A stretch of DNA of 15,254 nucleotides from an uncultured Fastidiosipila sp. (GCA_938014865.1 CALLQJ010000256.1:1-15254), one strand, 5' to 3'. Shown: positions 7,019 through 14,689, counted from the stretch's first letter. Notes: generated by a model not told the origin, from the letters alone. Program-made: numbers and translations.

Positions 7019-8091
7019 AAGGCTTCGGCAAGGTGTTTAAATTTGAATGGCTGAAAAATACGCAGCGCAAAATGTTCCTCGTGTTTTTGATTCTGGCCTT
7101 CCTCTTTCCGGTCATCGGCAACGGGGTGAATTATTATCTTTCGGAAGTCTGGATGCCGCGTTTTGAAGAGCAGACCCAATCCGGCGAAACAGAGGAGGAG
7201 GGGGAGGGGACGCTTACGCTAAACGTCTTTACACCTCCGACCGCCGAAGAAACAAAAGCACAGCTTGAGTCGGAGATTGCGGCAGAGCAAGCGCTTCGTG
7301 ACGCGAAGAGTCCGGATTTTTCGGATGCCCATCTGCAGAACGCCGAAAATGATCTGGCCGTCCTGAATTATAAACTCCGGCACGGGCTCATAAAGCCGGA
7401 GGACAGCTATCAAAAAGAGGGCTACGATCTGCAGCACAATGATAACCGGGCCTGGCAGGCCGCGGCTGCCGGCGGGAGCTCCACGCTTCTTTACGCCTTT
7501 GCCGTCACCTACCTGGCCGTGATCGTGGCGGGTGAGTATGAAAAAGGGACCCTCAAGTCTCTGGTGATCCGGCCTGCGGGACGACGGGCGATTCTGGCTG
7601 CGAAATATCTTAATACCCTGCTTTTTCTTTTCCTTCTGATGCTGGCGGATTATATCGGGCAGCTGCTGTCGGGCATGCTGCTTTTCGGCGCCGGCGATCC
7701 GGCTTCCCCGATGGTTTATGCGCTCTTCGGCCGGGCTTTTGAGCTGCCTTTGGGTCTTGCCGGTCTCCTGCTCTTTGTGTTGCAGTTTGTTTCGTCACTT
7801 ATGCCGCTGGCCATGACCTTGCTCCTGGCGGTGCTGCTGCGTTCGGCGGCCGGGACCATTGCGCTGAGCCTTTCGCTGGCGCTGATCGGCTCGCCTTTGA
7901 TCCTGCAGCTGGCAAAATTTATGAACGGGCTGCGCTTTACGTCCTTTGTCCATGAAGATTTATCCGTTTATTTAAGCAGCGGGATTCGTGTCGATTCGAC
8001 GAACATTCTTTTTTCGGCCGTCCTCGCGCTCCTGTATACGGTGATTTTTCTCTTTGCCGCATCATGGCTTTTCCGGAAACGGGATATTTAA
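7015..8091 (+). CDS. ABC-2 type permease with large extracellular loop (module 1)
   Basis: A 358-residue membrane subunit. Hydrophobic segments lie at about 20-38, 155-173, 199-222, 247-268, 274-300 and 331-352, giving six spans. Between the first and second is an acidic, hydrophilic stretch of about 110 residues, probably outside the cell, as in BcrB/NatB-like ABC-2 permeases. The segment AGEYEKGTLKSL at about 172-183 is the usual conserved cytoplasmic stretch of ABC-2 permeases contacting the ATPase. Its ATG overlaps the ATPase stop as ATGA, with GGAGGGGAG at 7001-7008 as ribosome site. It should form an exporter with the preceding ATPase; export or removal of a membrane-active compound is an inference from the family. 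Confidence 0.86.
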   Translation: MKGFGKVFKFEWLKNTQRKMFLVFLILAFLFPVIGNGVNYYLSEVWMPRFEEQTQSGETEEEGEGTLTLNVFTPPTAEETKAQLESEIAAEQALRDAKSPDFSDAHLQNAENDLAVLNYKLRHGLIKPEDSYQKEGYDLQHNDNRAWQAAAAGGSSTLLYAFAVTYLAVIVAGEYEKGTLKSLVIRPAGRRAILAAKYLNTLLFLFLLMLADYIGQLLSGMLLFGAGDPASPMVYALFGRAFELPLGLAGLLLFVLQFVSSLMPLAMTLLLAVLLRSAAGTIALSLSLALIGSPLILQLAKFMNGLRFTSFVHEDLSVYLSSGIRVDSTNILFSAVLALLYTVIFLFAASWLFRKRDI

Positions 8092-8105
8092 GGAGGGCAG
8101 AATGC

Positions 8106-8486
8106 ATGCAGTTTGATACCAACCGAGCCTTGTATCTGCAGATTGCTGAAGAACTCCGCCGCCGCATTGTGAGCGGCCGGCTCAAGCCGGGCGACCGGAT
8201 TATGCCGGTCCGGCAGCTGGCCGCCGAACTGGGGGTCACCCCGAATACATTGCAGCGGGCGTTTCAGGAATTGGAACGGGAGGATCTGCTTTACACCGAC
8301 CGGACGTCGGGACGATTTGTCAGCGAAGATAAGGAGAAAATTCAGAATTTGAAAAGAGAAAGCATTATGGAAAGCTTAGATGAATTTATAACAACAATGC
8401 TGCAGGCGGGTTTCGGCCCGGAGGAGATCCTGAAGCTGGTTTCGGAAAGACTGGAGAGGAGAATGTCCGATGATCGGAAACAATAA
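8106..8486 (+). CDS. GntR-family transcriptional regulator, YtrA subfamily
   Basis: A 126-residue DNA-binding protein with a GntR winged helix at about 10-75 (LYLQIAEELRRRIVSGRLKP, then PVRQLAAELGVTPNTLQRAF as the recognition region) and a short helical tail of about 50 residues, the size of the YtrA subfamily, which has no large ligand domain. YtrA-type proteins usually repress their own ABC operon and are induced by cell-wall or envelope stress. The start is ATG at 8106, nine bases after AGGAGG (8091-8096); an in-frame ATG at 8064 lies inside the permease gene and is unlikely. The 3' end overlaps the next ATPase gene by 17 bases. Its position as third gene of the operon, not first, is unusual. 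Confidence 0.9.
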   Translation: MQFDTNRALYLQIAEELRRRIVSGRLKPGDRIMPVRQLAAELGVTPNTLQRAFQELEREDLLYTDRTSGRFVSEDKEKIQNLKRESIMESLDEFITTMLQAGFGPEEILKLVSERLERRMSDDRKQ

Positions 8487-9246
8487 TGCAGCCGGGGAAA
8501 GCAAGAAAAAAAGAAGGGACGGGACGCTGCCGTCCGGCAATGCCCCGCCGGTTATTGAAACGGAAAATCTCTGCTTTACTTATGCTGCAGACCGGCCCGG
8601 CCTTATTCAGGCGAATCTCTGCCTCCGAGGCGGCCGGATAATTGGTCTGGCGGGGCCTAACGGTTCCGGGAAAACCACTTTGATGAAGCTTCTGGCGGGC
8701 ATGCTGCAGCCTCAATCGGGGCGGATCAGGATATCGGGACATGCGCCGGGTCCTGAGGCGAAAGCCTGCACCGCCTACCTGCCGGACCGCAGTTTTATGG
8801 CGAATTGGATGCGGATTGATGATCTTTTCTATTTCTATGAACACTTTTTTGCCGACTTTGAGCGCCGGAAGGCGGAAGATTTTATGAAGCTTCTGAAGCT
8901 CCGGGAAGACCGCCGGCTGCGCGATATGTCACAGGGTGAAAAAGAACGTCTGGCCGTGGCGCTGACGATGTCGCGGCGCGTGAAGCTCTACCTCTTGGAT
9001 GAGCCGATTGCCGCTGTGGATCCCGTTATGCGGGAACTGGTCTTTGAGAGCATTATCCGGGATGTCCCGGAGGATGCCTTGGTGCTTATGTCGACGCATC
9101 TTCTGGCGGAGGCCGAAACCCTGATGGATCAGGTCATTTTCATGCAGCACGGAGAAATTATAAGGATTGCCGACAGTGAGACCTTGCGCCTGACCGAAGG
9201 GCAGTCCGTTGAACAGTATTATAAAGGAGTTTATGCATGGTATTGA
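8470..9246 (+). CDS. ABC transporter ATP-binding protein, YtrB-like (module 2)
   Basis: A 258-residue nucleotide-binding subunit with Walker A GPNGSGKTT at 62-70, Walker B YLLDEP at 174-179 and H-loop His at 200. The signature is MSQGEK at 153-158 instead of the common LSGGQ, a divergence often seen in YtrB-like ATPases. The first 27 residues (Asn-rich then Lys/Arg-rich) are an extension not needed for the fold; the ATG at 8470 nevertheless has AGGAG at 8457-8461 with eight bases spacing. Overlaps with the regulator gene (17 bases) and the following permease gene (10 bases) imply a translationally coupled regulator-ATPase-permease cassette of the YtrABC type. Confidence 0.88.
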   Translation: MIGNNNAAGESKKKRRDGTLPSGNAPPVIETENLCFTYAADRPGLIQANLCLRGGRIIGLAGPNGSGKTTLMKLLAGMLQPQSGRIRISGHAPGPEAKACTAYLPDRSFMANWMRIDDLFYFYEHFFADFERRKAEDFMKLLKLREDRRLRDMSQGEKERLAVALTMSRRVKLYLLDEPIAAVDPVMRELVFESIIRDVPEDALVLMSTHLLAEAETLMDQVIFMQHGEIIRIADSETLRLTEGQSVEQYYKGVYAWY

Positions 9247-10112
9247 AATACACAGCATATCTTTGCCGCTCGAATAAGCAGGTGGCGGGTTTCGTGCTTT
9301 TGCTGAATCTTCTGATGAGCCTCAGCATGCAGTGGTGGACACGCTCGGTCCTGCTGAGTGCCTTGCTTTCGATCATTACGGCCGTCAGCGGGTATTTTAT
9401 GGCGTTTTGGCCGGCTTACATTTACTACCGTTCGCTTTACGGGGCCGAGGCGCAGCTGGTCCACCAGATTCCGGCGGAGGGCCGGGATCTGCTTAAAGGA
9501 CATCTTCTCTTCAGCGCCGGCTTGTATCTTATCTTTCAGCTGCTGGCGCCGGGCGGCGTGCTGAATATGTTTTTCCGGCCGGAACTCTGGGCAAAAGCGG
9601 CGATCGGGACCTCGCTTTTCAGCCTTAAGCTGCCCTCCGAAGCCGGCGTGGTCTATAATCCCTTTGCCGAATCGGCGGCATTCGGTCTTGCGCTGAGAAA
9701 TTATATCCTTTCGCATAAGACGATTCTTGTCCTTTTTCTGGCTTTTGTTCTGCTCGGACCGGTCTCGACTTATACCGGGATTTTTGCCGCCGTTTCACGC
9801 GGCTGCCGGCTTCAGGCGCGTAAAAATCGTCTGCTCTCCGTGCTTTTGTCGTATTTGCTGCTGCTGGTGATCTTGATTTTTTCGATCTTTGTCTGCATAA
9901 GCGGCATCAGTGTTTTATTTATCCTGAGGAGAGGGCAGCAGGGTCAGGCCTTCGGCGATGAACCCTTTCAGGGCCCGGTTTTTGAACAGCCTTTCTTTGC
10001 GGACTATCTCGGTCTTTTGCTGGCCGTGCTGCTGGGCTTTTGTCTGCTTGTGAGTATTGCAACGTATTTTTATTCAAGAAGACAGCTTGAAAAGAAATTG
10101 AATATCTGCTGA
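9237..10112 (+). CDS. ABC-type membrane subunit (module 2)
   Basis: A 291-residue membrane protein with about six hydrophobic spans (beginning near 16-31 and 38-66; further spans near 90-105, 160-185, 200-230 and 258-278). It has no recognisable enzyme motif. Location directly after a YtrB-like ATPase, overlap by 10 bases and AAAGGAG at 9223-9229 seven bases before the ATG support its role as the transmembrane partner. The segment AFWPAYIYYRSLYGAEAQLV resembles the cytoplasmic helix of ABC-2 family permeases of lantibiotic-resistance type. Its primary sequence is weakly conserved, so the family is assigned mainly from topology and context. Confidence 0.75.
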   Translation: MVLKYTAYLCRSNKQVAGFVLLLNLLMSLSMQWWTRSVLLSALLSIITAVSGYFMAFWPAYIYYRSLYGAEAQLVHQIPAEGRDLLKGHLLFSAGLYLIFQLLAPGGVLNMFFRPELWAKAAIGTSLFSLKLPSEAGVVYNPFAESAAFGLALRNYILSHKTILVLFLAFVLLGPVSTYTGIFAAVSRGCRLQARKNRLLSVLLSYLLLLVILIFSIFVCISGISVLFILRRGQQGQAFGDEPFQGPVFEQPFFADYLGLLLAVLLGFCLLVSIATYFYSRRQLEKKLNIC

Positions 10113-10135
10113 AAGATTCAGGTGAGGAAGAATTT

Positions 10136-10996
10136 ATGCTGGAAATCAGAAATTTAAGCAAATACTACGGGCGCCTTGCCGCCAATGATCATATTTCGCT
10201 GCGCATCCCGGACGAAAAAATTGCGCTTTTGGTCGGGCCGAACGGGGCGGGCAAGTCCACGCTGATTAAATCTGTTATGGGGCTTTTGCGCTATGACGGC
10301 GAAGTCTATCTGGACGGTGTATTAAACAAGTCGAGGGAAGGCAGGGGAAAGATCGGCTATGTGCCGGAGATCCCGCATCTTTATGATCTTCTGACCGTAT
10401 GGGAACATCTGGAGTTTACCGCCCGGATGTATAAGCTCAAGGACTGGGAAGAGGAGGCGGAGCGCCTGCTTGAACGCTTTGAACTCAGCGATAAACGCAA
10501 CAAGCTCGGGACGGAACTTTCCAAAGGCATGCAGCAGAAAGTATCGATCTGCTGTGCGATTTTGCCGAAGCCGCGTTTCATTCTTTTCGACGAACCGATG
10601 ATCGGCCTGGATCCTCACGGGATCAAAATGCTTAAAGAAAGCTTTGCCGAGCTGAAAGAAGAAAAGATCTCCATGCTGATCTCCACGCATATTCTGGACA
10701 CGGTGGATGAACTTTGGGACATTGTCTGCATTATGATGAACGGAAAAATCGTGGCGGTGGCCGAACATGAAGAACTTGAGGCGCACGGCGAAAGTCTGGA
10801 AGAACTCTTTTTCCGGGTCACCGAACCTTACGGGGAGATCGCGGAAGACATGCGCCTCGGGAAAAATTCCGGAAGTTCTGCTGTTCTTGAAGAGGAGAGG
10901 GCTGCCGAGAGCCCCGGACGCGTGAAGGCCGGAGAGAAGGCCGGAGAGAAGGCCGCTTCGGACAATAAAAGAAAAGAAGAAGGGGAGGAAGCATAG
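10136..10996 (+). CDS. ABC transporter ATP-binding protein (module 3)
   Basis: A 286-residue nucleotide-binding subunit with Walker A GPNGAGKST at 34-42, signature LSKGMQQ at 128-134, Walker B FILFDE at 148-153 and H-loop His at 185. It is closer to export-type ATPases that pair with large ABC-2-like membrane proteins than to the two ATPases upstream. After about residue 235 comes a low-complexity Glu/Lys/Ala tail containing a tandem KAGE repeat coded by a 12-base direct repeat (10924-10954). GAGGA at 10124-10128 serves as ribosome site. A 23-base gap separates it from module 2, and it ends two bases before the next start. Confidence 0.87.
   Translation: MLEIRNLSKYYGRLAANDHISLRIPDEKIALLVGPNGAGKSTLIKSVMGLLRYDGEVYLDGVLNKSREGRGKIGYVPEIPHLYDLLTVWEHLEFTARMYKLKDWEEEAERLLERFELSDKRNKLGTELSKGMQQKVSICCAILPKPRFILFDEPMIGLDPHGIKMLKESFAELKEEKISMLISTHILDTVDELWDIVCIMMNGKIVAVAEHEELEAHGESLEELFFRVTEPYGEIAEDMRLGKNSGSSAVLEEERAAESPGRVKAGEKAGEKAASDNKRKEEGEEA
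10924..10954 (+). repeat. 12-bp tandem repeat in the tail of the module 3 ATPase
   Basis: GAAGGCCGGAGA occurs at 10924-10935 and 10936-10947, followed by GAAGGCC at 10948-10954. It is in frame and encodes repeated Lys-Ala-Gly-Glu. Unit length is a multiple of three, so copy change would alter the tail without frameshift. Confidence 0.8.
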
Positions 10997-10997
10997 G

Positions 10998-12563
10998 ATG
11001 CAGGCGATTCTTTATTTATACCGCTGCAAAGCGAAAAACTGGTTCCGGCAGGCCATAAAAAAGCCGGCGAAAATAATTTTTATCCTCTTCATTGCCGCCT
11101 CGCTTATCTTTACGTTTATTTCCGGTTCTTTCGAAATGACGACGGAAGATTTCGGCTATTTCAAGCCGCAGGTACCCCAAGCCGCAGCTCTCGTGGCCTG
11201 GGGACTGGCTGCTCTTATCTTCTTTTCTTTGCTGTATACCGCAACGAAAAGCGGCTCTTTGGTCTTTTCACCGGCGGATGTGCACTTTATTTTCACGGGG
11301 CCCTTTCTGCCGCAGAATGTGCTGCTCTACGGGATGCTCAATCTCATGGGAAGCATCATCTTTTCCACCTTCTTTCTTTTGTACCAGGTGCCGAACCTTC
11401 TGAGATTAGGCTTCACACGCGGGGGCATCGCGCTGACAATCTTCTTTTACCTTTTTGGCTTTATCGTAATTTCGCTTCTGCGCCAGGCACTCTTTCTGCT
11501 GATCTCAGAAAGAGAGAAGCTCGGCCGAGCGATCCGTATCCTGGTCGTTTTGCTGATCGGAGCAGGCATTCTCGCACTGCTCTTCTTTTTCCTTAAAGGC
11601 GGCCGGGCAGGGGAGCTGGCCCTGTTTTTAAAAAAGCCCGCCGTCTGTTTGTCCCTGCCGGTACTGGGCTGGTGGAGCCGCCTTCTGATGTGCGGCTGGA
11701 TCTGCTTTGTGCTGATGCTGCTGACGGCGGTCTTATCCGTCCTCTATTCCTATCAGACGCATCCGGATTTTTATGAAGAAGGGGCGCAGCAGGCGGAGGT
11801 CCTGGCGGCGGCCAAGGCCTCGCACGGAGAACGCCGCCGGGTGCAGAGAAAAGAAAAAAAGGTCAAGCTGCGCAAGAAAGGCTTGGCCGGCGGGCAGGGG
11901 GAATCGACCTTTTTCTTTCTGCATCTTCTGGAAATGCAGCGCAAGAGGCCGTATCTTTTCGGCATTCCGACGGCCGTTTATCTCTTTGCGGCGGGAATCC
12001 TGGCCTATTTGGCCTCCGTTTCCGCAGTCAGCGACATCACGGCCGTTTATATTTTCCTCTGGATCGGCATCCTCATTATTTATTTTTTCGGACAAAACAC
12101 TCCGCTTTTAGAGGATCTGCAGCAGCCGGTCTTCTATTATGCGCCGGGCAGTTCCCTGAAGAAAATTCTCTGGGTGACACTTTGTCCGCTGCTTTATTCG
12201 GCTTTTGATATTCTGCCGGGACTCATTTTGGCGGCGGTCTTTCTGGACCTGCCTTTGATCTTGCCGATCGCCGTTTTCCTTCTCGTCCTGAGCTTTTCCC
12301 TGCTGGTCTTCGGCATTCAGCTCATCGTCACCCGCATTGCCGGTACGATGGAGGGGACTTTTGCGACGATCATCTACCTGCTTCTTTTCTACTTCTTATT
12401 GCTGCCGGGTCTGTTCTTGTCGATCATCTCCTTCACGCTGGCGGACACCGCGCTTTATTCGGCCGTGCTGCTGCTCCTGGCCGGCGTCGTCTTCCATATC
12501 CTGCTGTTCATCCTGAGTGCCTTCGTCGGAGTCAGGGCCATGAGAAAGGGGATTGAAAAGTAA
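10998..12563 (+). CDS. Large ABC-exporter-type membrane protein (module 3)
   Basis: A 521-residue membrane protein resembling the family annotated as putative ABC exporters. Two blocks of hydrophobic spans (about 27-260 and 325-515) are separated by a hydrophilic, strongly basic stretch near 265-300 (rich in Lys and Arg, with GERRRVQRKEKK), likely cytoplasmic. The N-terminus YLYRCKAKNWFRQAIKKP is a cytoplasmic amphipathic leader. The ATG follows the previous stop by one base and has AGGGGAGG at 10981-10988. With the preceding ATPase it should make the third exporter of the operon. It is the last gene; a perfect palindrome follows eight bases after its stop. Confidence 0.8.
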   Translation: MQAILYLYRCKAKNWFRQAIKKPAKIIFILFIAASLIFTFISGSFEMTTEDFGYFKPQVPQAAALVAWGLAALIFFSLLYTATKSGSLVFSPADVHFIFTGPFLPQNVLLYGMLNLMGSIIFSTFFLLYQVPNLLRLGFTRGGIALTIFFYLFGFIVISLLRQALFLLISEREKLGRAIRILVVLLIGAGILALLFFFLKGGRAGELALFLKKPAVCLSLPVLGWWSRLLMCGWICFVLMLLTAVLSVLYSYQTHPDFYEEGAQQAEVLAAAKASHGERRRVQRKEKKVKLRKKGLAGGQGESTFFFLHLLEMQRKRPYLFGIPTAVYLFAAGILAYLASVSAVSDITAVYIFLWIGILIIYFFGQNTPLLEDLQQPVFYYAPGSSLKKILWVTLCPLLYSAFDILPGLILAAVFLDLPLILPIAVFLLVLSFSLLVFGIQLIVTRIAGTMEGTFATIIYLLLFYFLLLPGLFLSIISFTLADTALYSAVLLLLAGVVFHILLFILSAFVGVRAMRKGIEK

Positions 12564-12570
12564 GGGGAGC

Positions 12571-12593
12571 CGGGCTTTTTTCAAAAAAGCCCG
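12571..12593. terminator. Perfect palindrome after the ABC operon, possible terminator
   Basis: CGGGCTTTTTT (12571-12581) and AAAAAAGCCCG (12583-12593) form a perfect 11-bp inverted repeat around one base, seven bases after the operon stop codon at 12563. The 3' flank is CTTACGATTTT, so there is no canonical U-run after the stem. It could still act as a terminator or as an mRNA 3'-end stabiliser. Confidence 0.5.
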
Positions 12594-12791
12594 CTTACGA
12601 TTTTAAAGCCGATGTTCCGGGGAGCAGCTTTGAGTCCGGCTGTTTAGCGTTCTTTATCGGCATTCTGCTGAAAAACGGATGGGGAATTCGTACGTTTTTT
12701 GCATTGTGAAGATAGCATGACTTTTCCGTCGAATCGTTAATGCAAATGTAATCAATCGTTGAAATTTCCGGCTGAAAAGCCCTGCCTTTGT

Positions 12792-12805
12792 TGCTATACT
12801 ATAAT
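12792..12805 (+). promoter_or_regulatory. Promoter of the CBS-domain gene
   Basis: TGCTATACT (12792-12800) is an extended -10, and a CTGAAA (12772-12777) lies 17 bases upstream as a weak -35. An overlapping TATAAT at 12800-12805 is an alternative -10 without a good -35. Start of transcription would be near 12806-12812, about 35 bases before the GTG. Confidence 0.6.
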
Positions 12806-12845
12806 AGGAACGCCGAAAGGCAGAGAATTATAGGAGAATTGCACA

Positions 12846-13379
12846 GTGATACCTGAAGTTTTAGAGGATATGTTTTTCGAGGATCGAGACGATTTTATCA
12901 TCCCGGCCCAAGACGTTGCCGTCTTACGAACGGAGAATCACTTGTACCATGCCATGCTGATTTTAAGCAACAGTTACACCACCTTGCCGGTCCTTGATGA
13001 GGACGATCGCCAGGCCGGCGTGCTGACGATGTCAGCCATTGTCCGGGCCACCACGACGATCACCGGCTATGACATGGAAAAGCTGAACGGACTTAAGGTC
13101 AAAGATGTGATGGAGCCCCCGGTTCCGGAGGTCCGGGAAGATGCACAGCTCGAAGATATTCTGCGTGAGCTGACGACGGCAAATTTCCTTTGCGTCACCG
13201 ATGAAGACGGCCGCTTCAGCGGCATTGTCACCCGCAGGGAAGTACTGGCGAGGGTCAGCCGCTGTTTTCACGGTTTGCACCGGGCCTATGAATTTGTCCC
13301 GAAGCCGCGGCGGCATTATAAAAAGAAAGAGAAATCAGATGAAGACGACCGCGGCCTGCTGCCGCAGATTGTCCGCTGA
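12846..13379 (+). CDS. cbpB: Tandem-CBS protein, c-di-AMP-binding CbpB/YkuL-like
   Basis: A 177-residue soluble protein made of two CBS domains (about 17-72 and 85-140). The openings FIIPAQDVA (near 17-25) and YTTLPVLDEDDRQAGVL (near 44-60), then VKDVMEPPVPEV and FSGIVTRREVL, match the Listeria CbpB and Bacillus YkuL type. In that family the free protein stimulates RelA to make (p)ppGpp and c-di-AMP blocks this. Start is GTG at 12846, nine bases after AGGAG (12832-12836); no ATG fits that site. A charged tail of about 30 residues after the second CBS domain is longer than I recall for YkuL. It stands alone, facing the mrp gene across a shared hairpin. Family placement is strong; ligand binding is inferred. 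Confidence 0.82.
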   Translation: MIPEVLEDMFFEDRDDFIIPAQDVAVLRTENHLYHAMLILSNSYTTLPVLDEDDRQAGVLTMSAIVRATTTITGYDMEKLNGLKVKDVMEPPVPEVREDAQLEDILRELTTANFLCVTDEDGRFSGIVTRREVLARVSRCFHGLHRAYEFVPKPRRHYKKKEKSDEDDRGLLPQIVR

Positions 13380-13418
13380 TCGCTGAAGCGGATTTTTCCG
13401 GATAATACGATGAATGAC

Positions 13419-13463
13419 AAGAGCCCCTGCTCTTACTGAAGGAAGGGCAAGGGCCTCTTTTCT
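13419..13463. terminator. Hairpin between converging cbpB-like and mrp genes
   Basis: AAGAG with CCCCTGC (13419-13430) pairs imperfectly with the segment ending GGGCCTCTTTT (13451-13461), leaving one mismatch and one bulge; TTTTCTG follows on the + strand. The two genes converge here, so it may terminate both, better on the + strand. Confidence 0.6.
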
Positions 13464-13507
13464 GTTGAAAACAGCGTTTCACGCAGCCTTCTAAATACGC
13501 TCTGAAC

Positions 13508-14356
13508 TCAGACGGTTAAAATGGTTTCCGTCGCCAGGTCCAGGTCGCCGAGGAGGACCTGCTCGACCCTTCCGTGGTCGATTTCCGCGGAGACCTTCGG
13601 GTCGATCGGCAGCGAGGCTAAGAGCGGGACGCCGTTGACCTTGCAGATTCTTTCGGTATGGCTTTCACCGAAGATCTTGTGCACATGGCCGCATTCGGGA
13701 CAGCGGAAAGACGCCATATTTTCGATGACGCCGAGGACCGGAACCTGCATGCTGCGGGCCATATTGACGGCCTTGGTGACAATCATGGAGACCATATCCT
13801 GCGGGGTCGTTACGATGATGACACCGTCAATGGGAAGCGACTGGTAGACGGTCAGCGCGACATCGCCGGTTCCCGGCGGCATGTCTACAAACATGATGTC
13901 GATTTCGCCCCAGTCCACTTCGGACCAGAACTGCTTGACCGCCGACGCGACAATCGGACCTCTCCAGACCACCGGATCGGTTTCATTTTCCAGCAAAACA
14001 TTGGTGGACATGATCTTGATGCCGCCCTTGCTTTCCGCCGGATGAATTAAATTATTCTGTGCATAGGTGTTTTCATGAATGCCGAAACTGTGGGGGATCG
14101 AAGGACCGGTTACGTCCGCATCCAAAATCGCGGTTCTGAGTCCTTCCCGGGCCGTTTCGACGGCCAGAAGCGAGGTGACCAAGGATTTGCCGACGCCGCC
14201 TTTCCCGCTGGCCACGGCGATCACTTTTTTGACCTTTGAGCCCTCGGCCAGGGGCGCCTGATCCGGCATCTGCTGCCTCGAGCCGCAGTCGCTGGTCTGA
14301 CAGCTGCTGCAGTCATGATCGCAGTCGGATGCATGTTGTTCTTTCATTTCTGCCAT
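13508..14356 (-). CDS. mrp: Mrp/NBP35-type iron-sulfur carrier P-loop ATPase
   Basis: A 282-residue cytoplasmic P-loop ATPase of the Mrp/Nbp35 group, which assembles and hands over iron-sulfur clusters. The deviant Walker A GKGGVGKS is at 51-58, the Walker B-like FVDMPPGTGD at about 156-165, and CPEC at 219-222 supplies the dimer-bridging cluster cysteines. The N-terminus carries four cysteines (12, 16, 19, 24) in a C-x3-C-x2-C-x4-C array, similar to the Nbp35 N-terminal cluster. Start is ATG read from 14356, with AAGGAG eight bases upstream on the - strand. It is the only - strand gene seen and diverges from the ACT-domain gene. Confidence 0.93.
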   Translation of the reverse strand: MAEMKEQHASDCDHDCSSCQTSDCGSRQQMPDQAPLAEGSKVKKVIAVASGKGGVGKSLVTSLLAVETAREGLRTAILDADVTGPSIPHSFGIHENTYAQNNLIHPAESKGGIKIMSTNVLLENETDPVVWRGPIVASAVKQFWSEVDWGEIDIMFVDMPPGTGDVALTVYQSLPIDGVIIVTTPQDMVSMIVTKAVNMARSMQVPVLGVIENMASFRCPECGHVHKIFGESHTERICKVNGVPLLASLPIDPKVSAEIDHGRVEQVLLGDLDLATETILTV

Positions 14357-14414
14357 AGGGTTTACTCCTTTGTTTTATATCATTTTTATTCTGCTGAATT
14401 TGTGCGCAAGCCTC

Positions 14415-14420
14415 ATTATA
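14415..14420 (-). promoter_or_regulatory. Possible -10 of the mrp promoter
   Basis: On the - strand TATAAT is read from 14420 to 14415, about 60 bases before the mrp ATG. No recognisable -35 lies 16-18 bases further upstream, so only the -10 is supported. Confidence 0.4.
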
Positions 14421-14576
14421 CGCTTTGCGGGCTTTTCCTGCCGTCATTCCCCGGCGCTTTCCGGCTTTTGCCGTGACGGCGGACACAGTTCAGCCGAAAA
14501 ATCCGCCTTCTATACGCGGATCCGGCCTTTTTCTCAGGCAAAAGCCCTTTTCCTTCATGATTCGTCTTTTAAGTTT

Positions 14577-14605
14577 TTGTCTTTTCGCCCGATTAAATTT
14601 ATGAT
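14577..14605 (+). promoter_or_regulatory. Promoter of the ACT-domain/UPF0210 operon
   Basis: TTGTCT (14577-14582) and TATGAT (14600-14605) are separated by 17 bases. Transcription would start near 14612, leaving a leader of about 78 bases before the ATG at 14690. Confidence 0.55.
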
Positions 14606-14689
14606 TAGGCATAAAGGTCAGCAAGAGGCAGAGGGCTCAGAACCCGCAGCCCGGAGCTTGGAAAAACGAAAAAATCCGCAGGAGGAATT

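Larger units (their letters stand above)
14357..14689. other. Divergent intergenic region between mrp and the ACT-domain gene
   Basis: This 333-base gap holds no convincing gene. It carries the mrp ribosome site and -10 on the left, a GCCGTCA/TGACGGC inverted repeat (14440-14446 and 14474-14480), and a promoter for the ACT-domain gene (TTGTCT 14577-14582, TATGAT 14600-14605) on the right. The reading frame across it has no ribosome site and unusual composition, so I do not call a protein. Confidence 0.6.

Noticed and set aside
8064..8105. Upstream in-frame ATG for the GntR regulator
   Set aside because: It lies inside the permease gene with no ribosome site, whereas ATG 8106 has AGGAGG at good distance and begins the conserved domain.
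9231..9716. Long open frame on the - strand inside the module 2 membrane gene (161 codons)
   Set aside because: Opposite to a well-supported gene with a good ribosome site; composition is that of a shadow frame.
14440..14480. GCCGTCA/TGACGGC inverted repeat as a riboswitch or terminator
   Set aside because: Seven base pairs with a long loop, no T-run and no resemblance to a known riboswitch; left only as a note in the intergenic entry.
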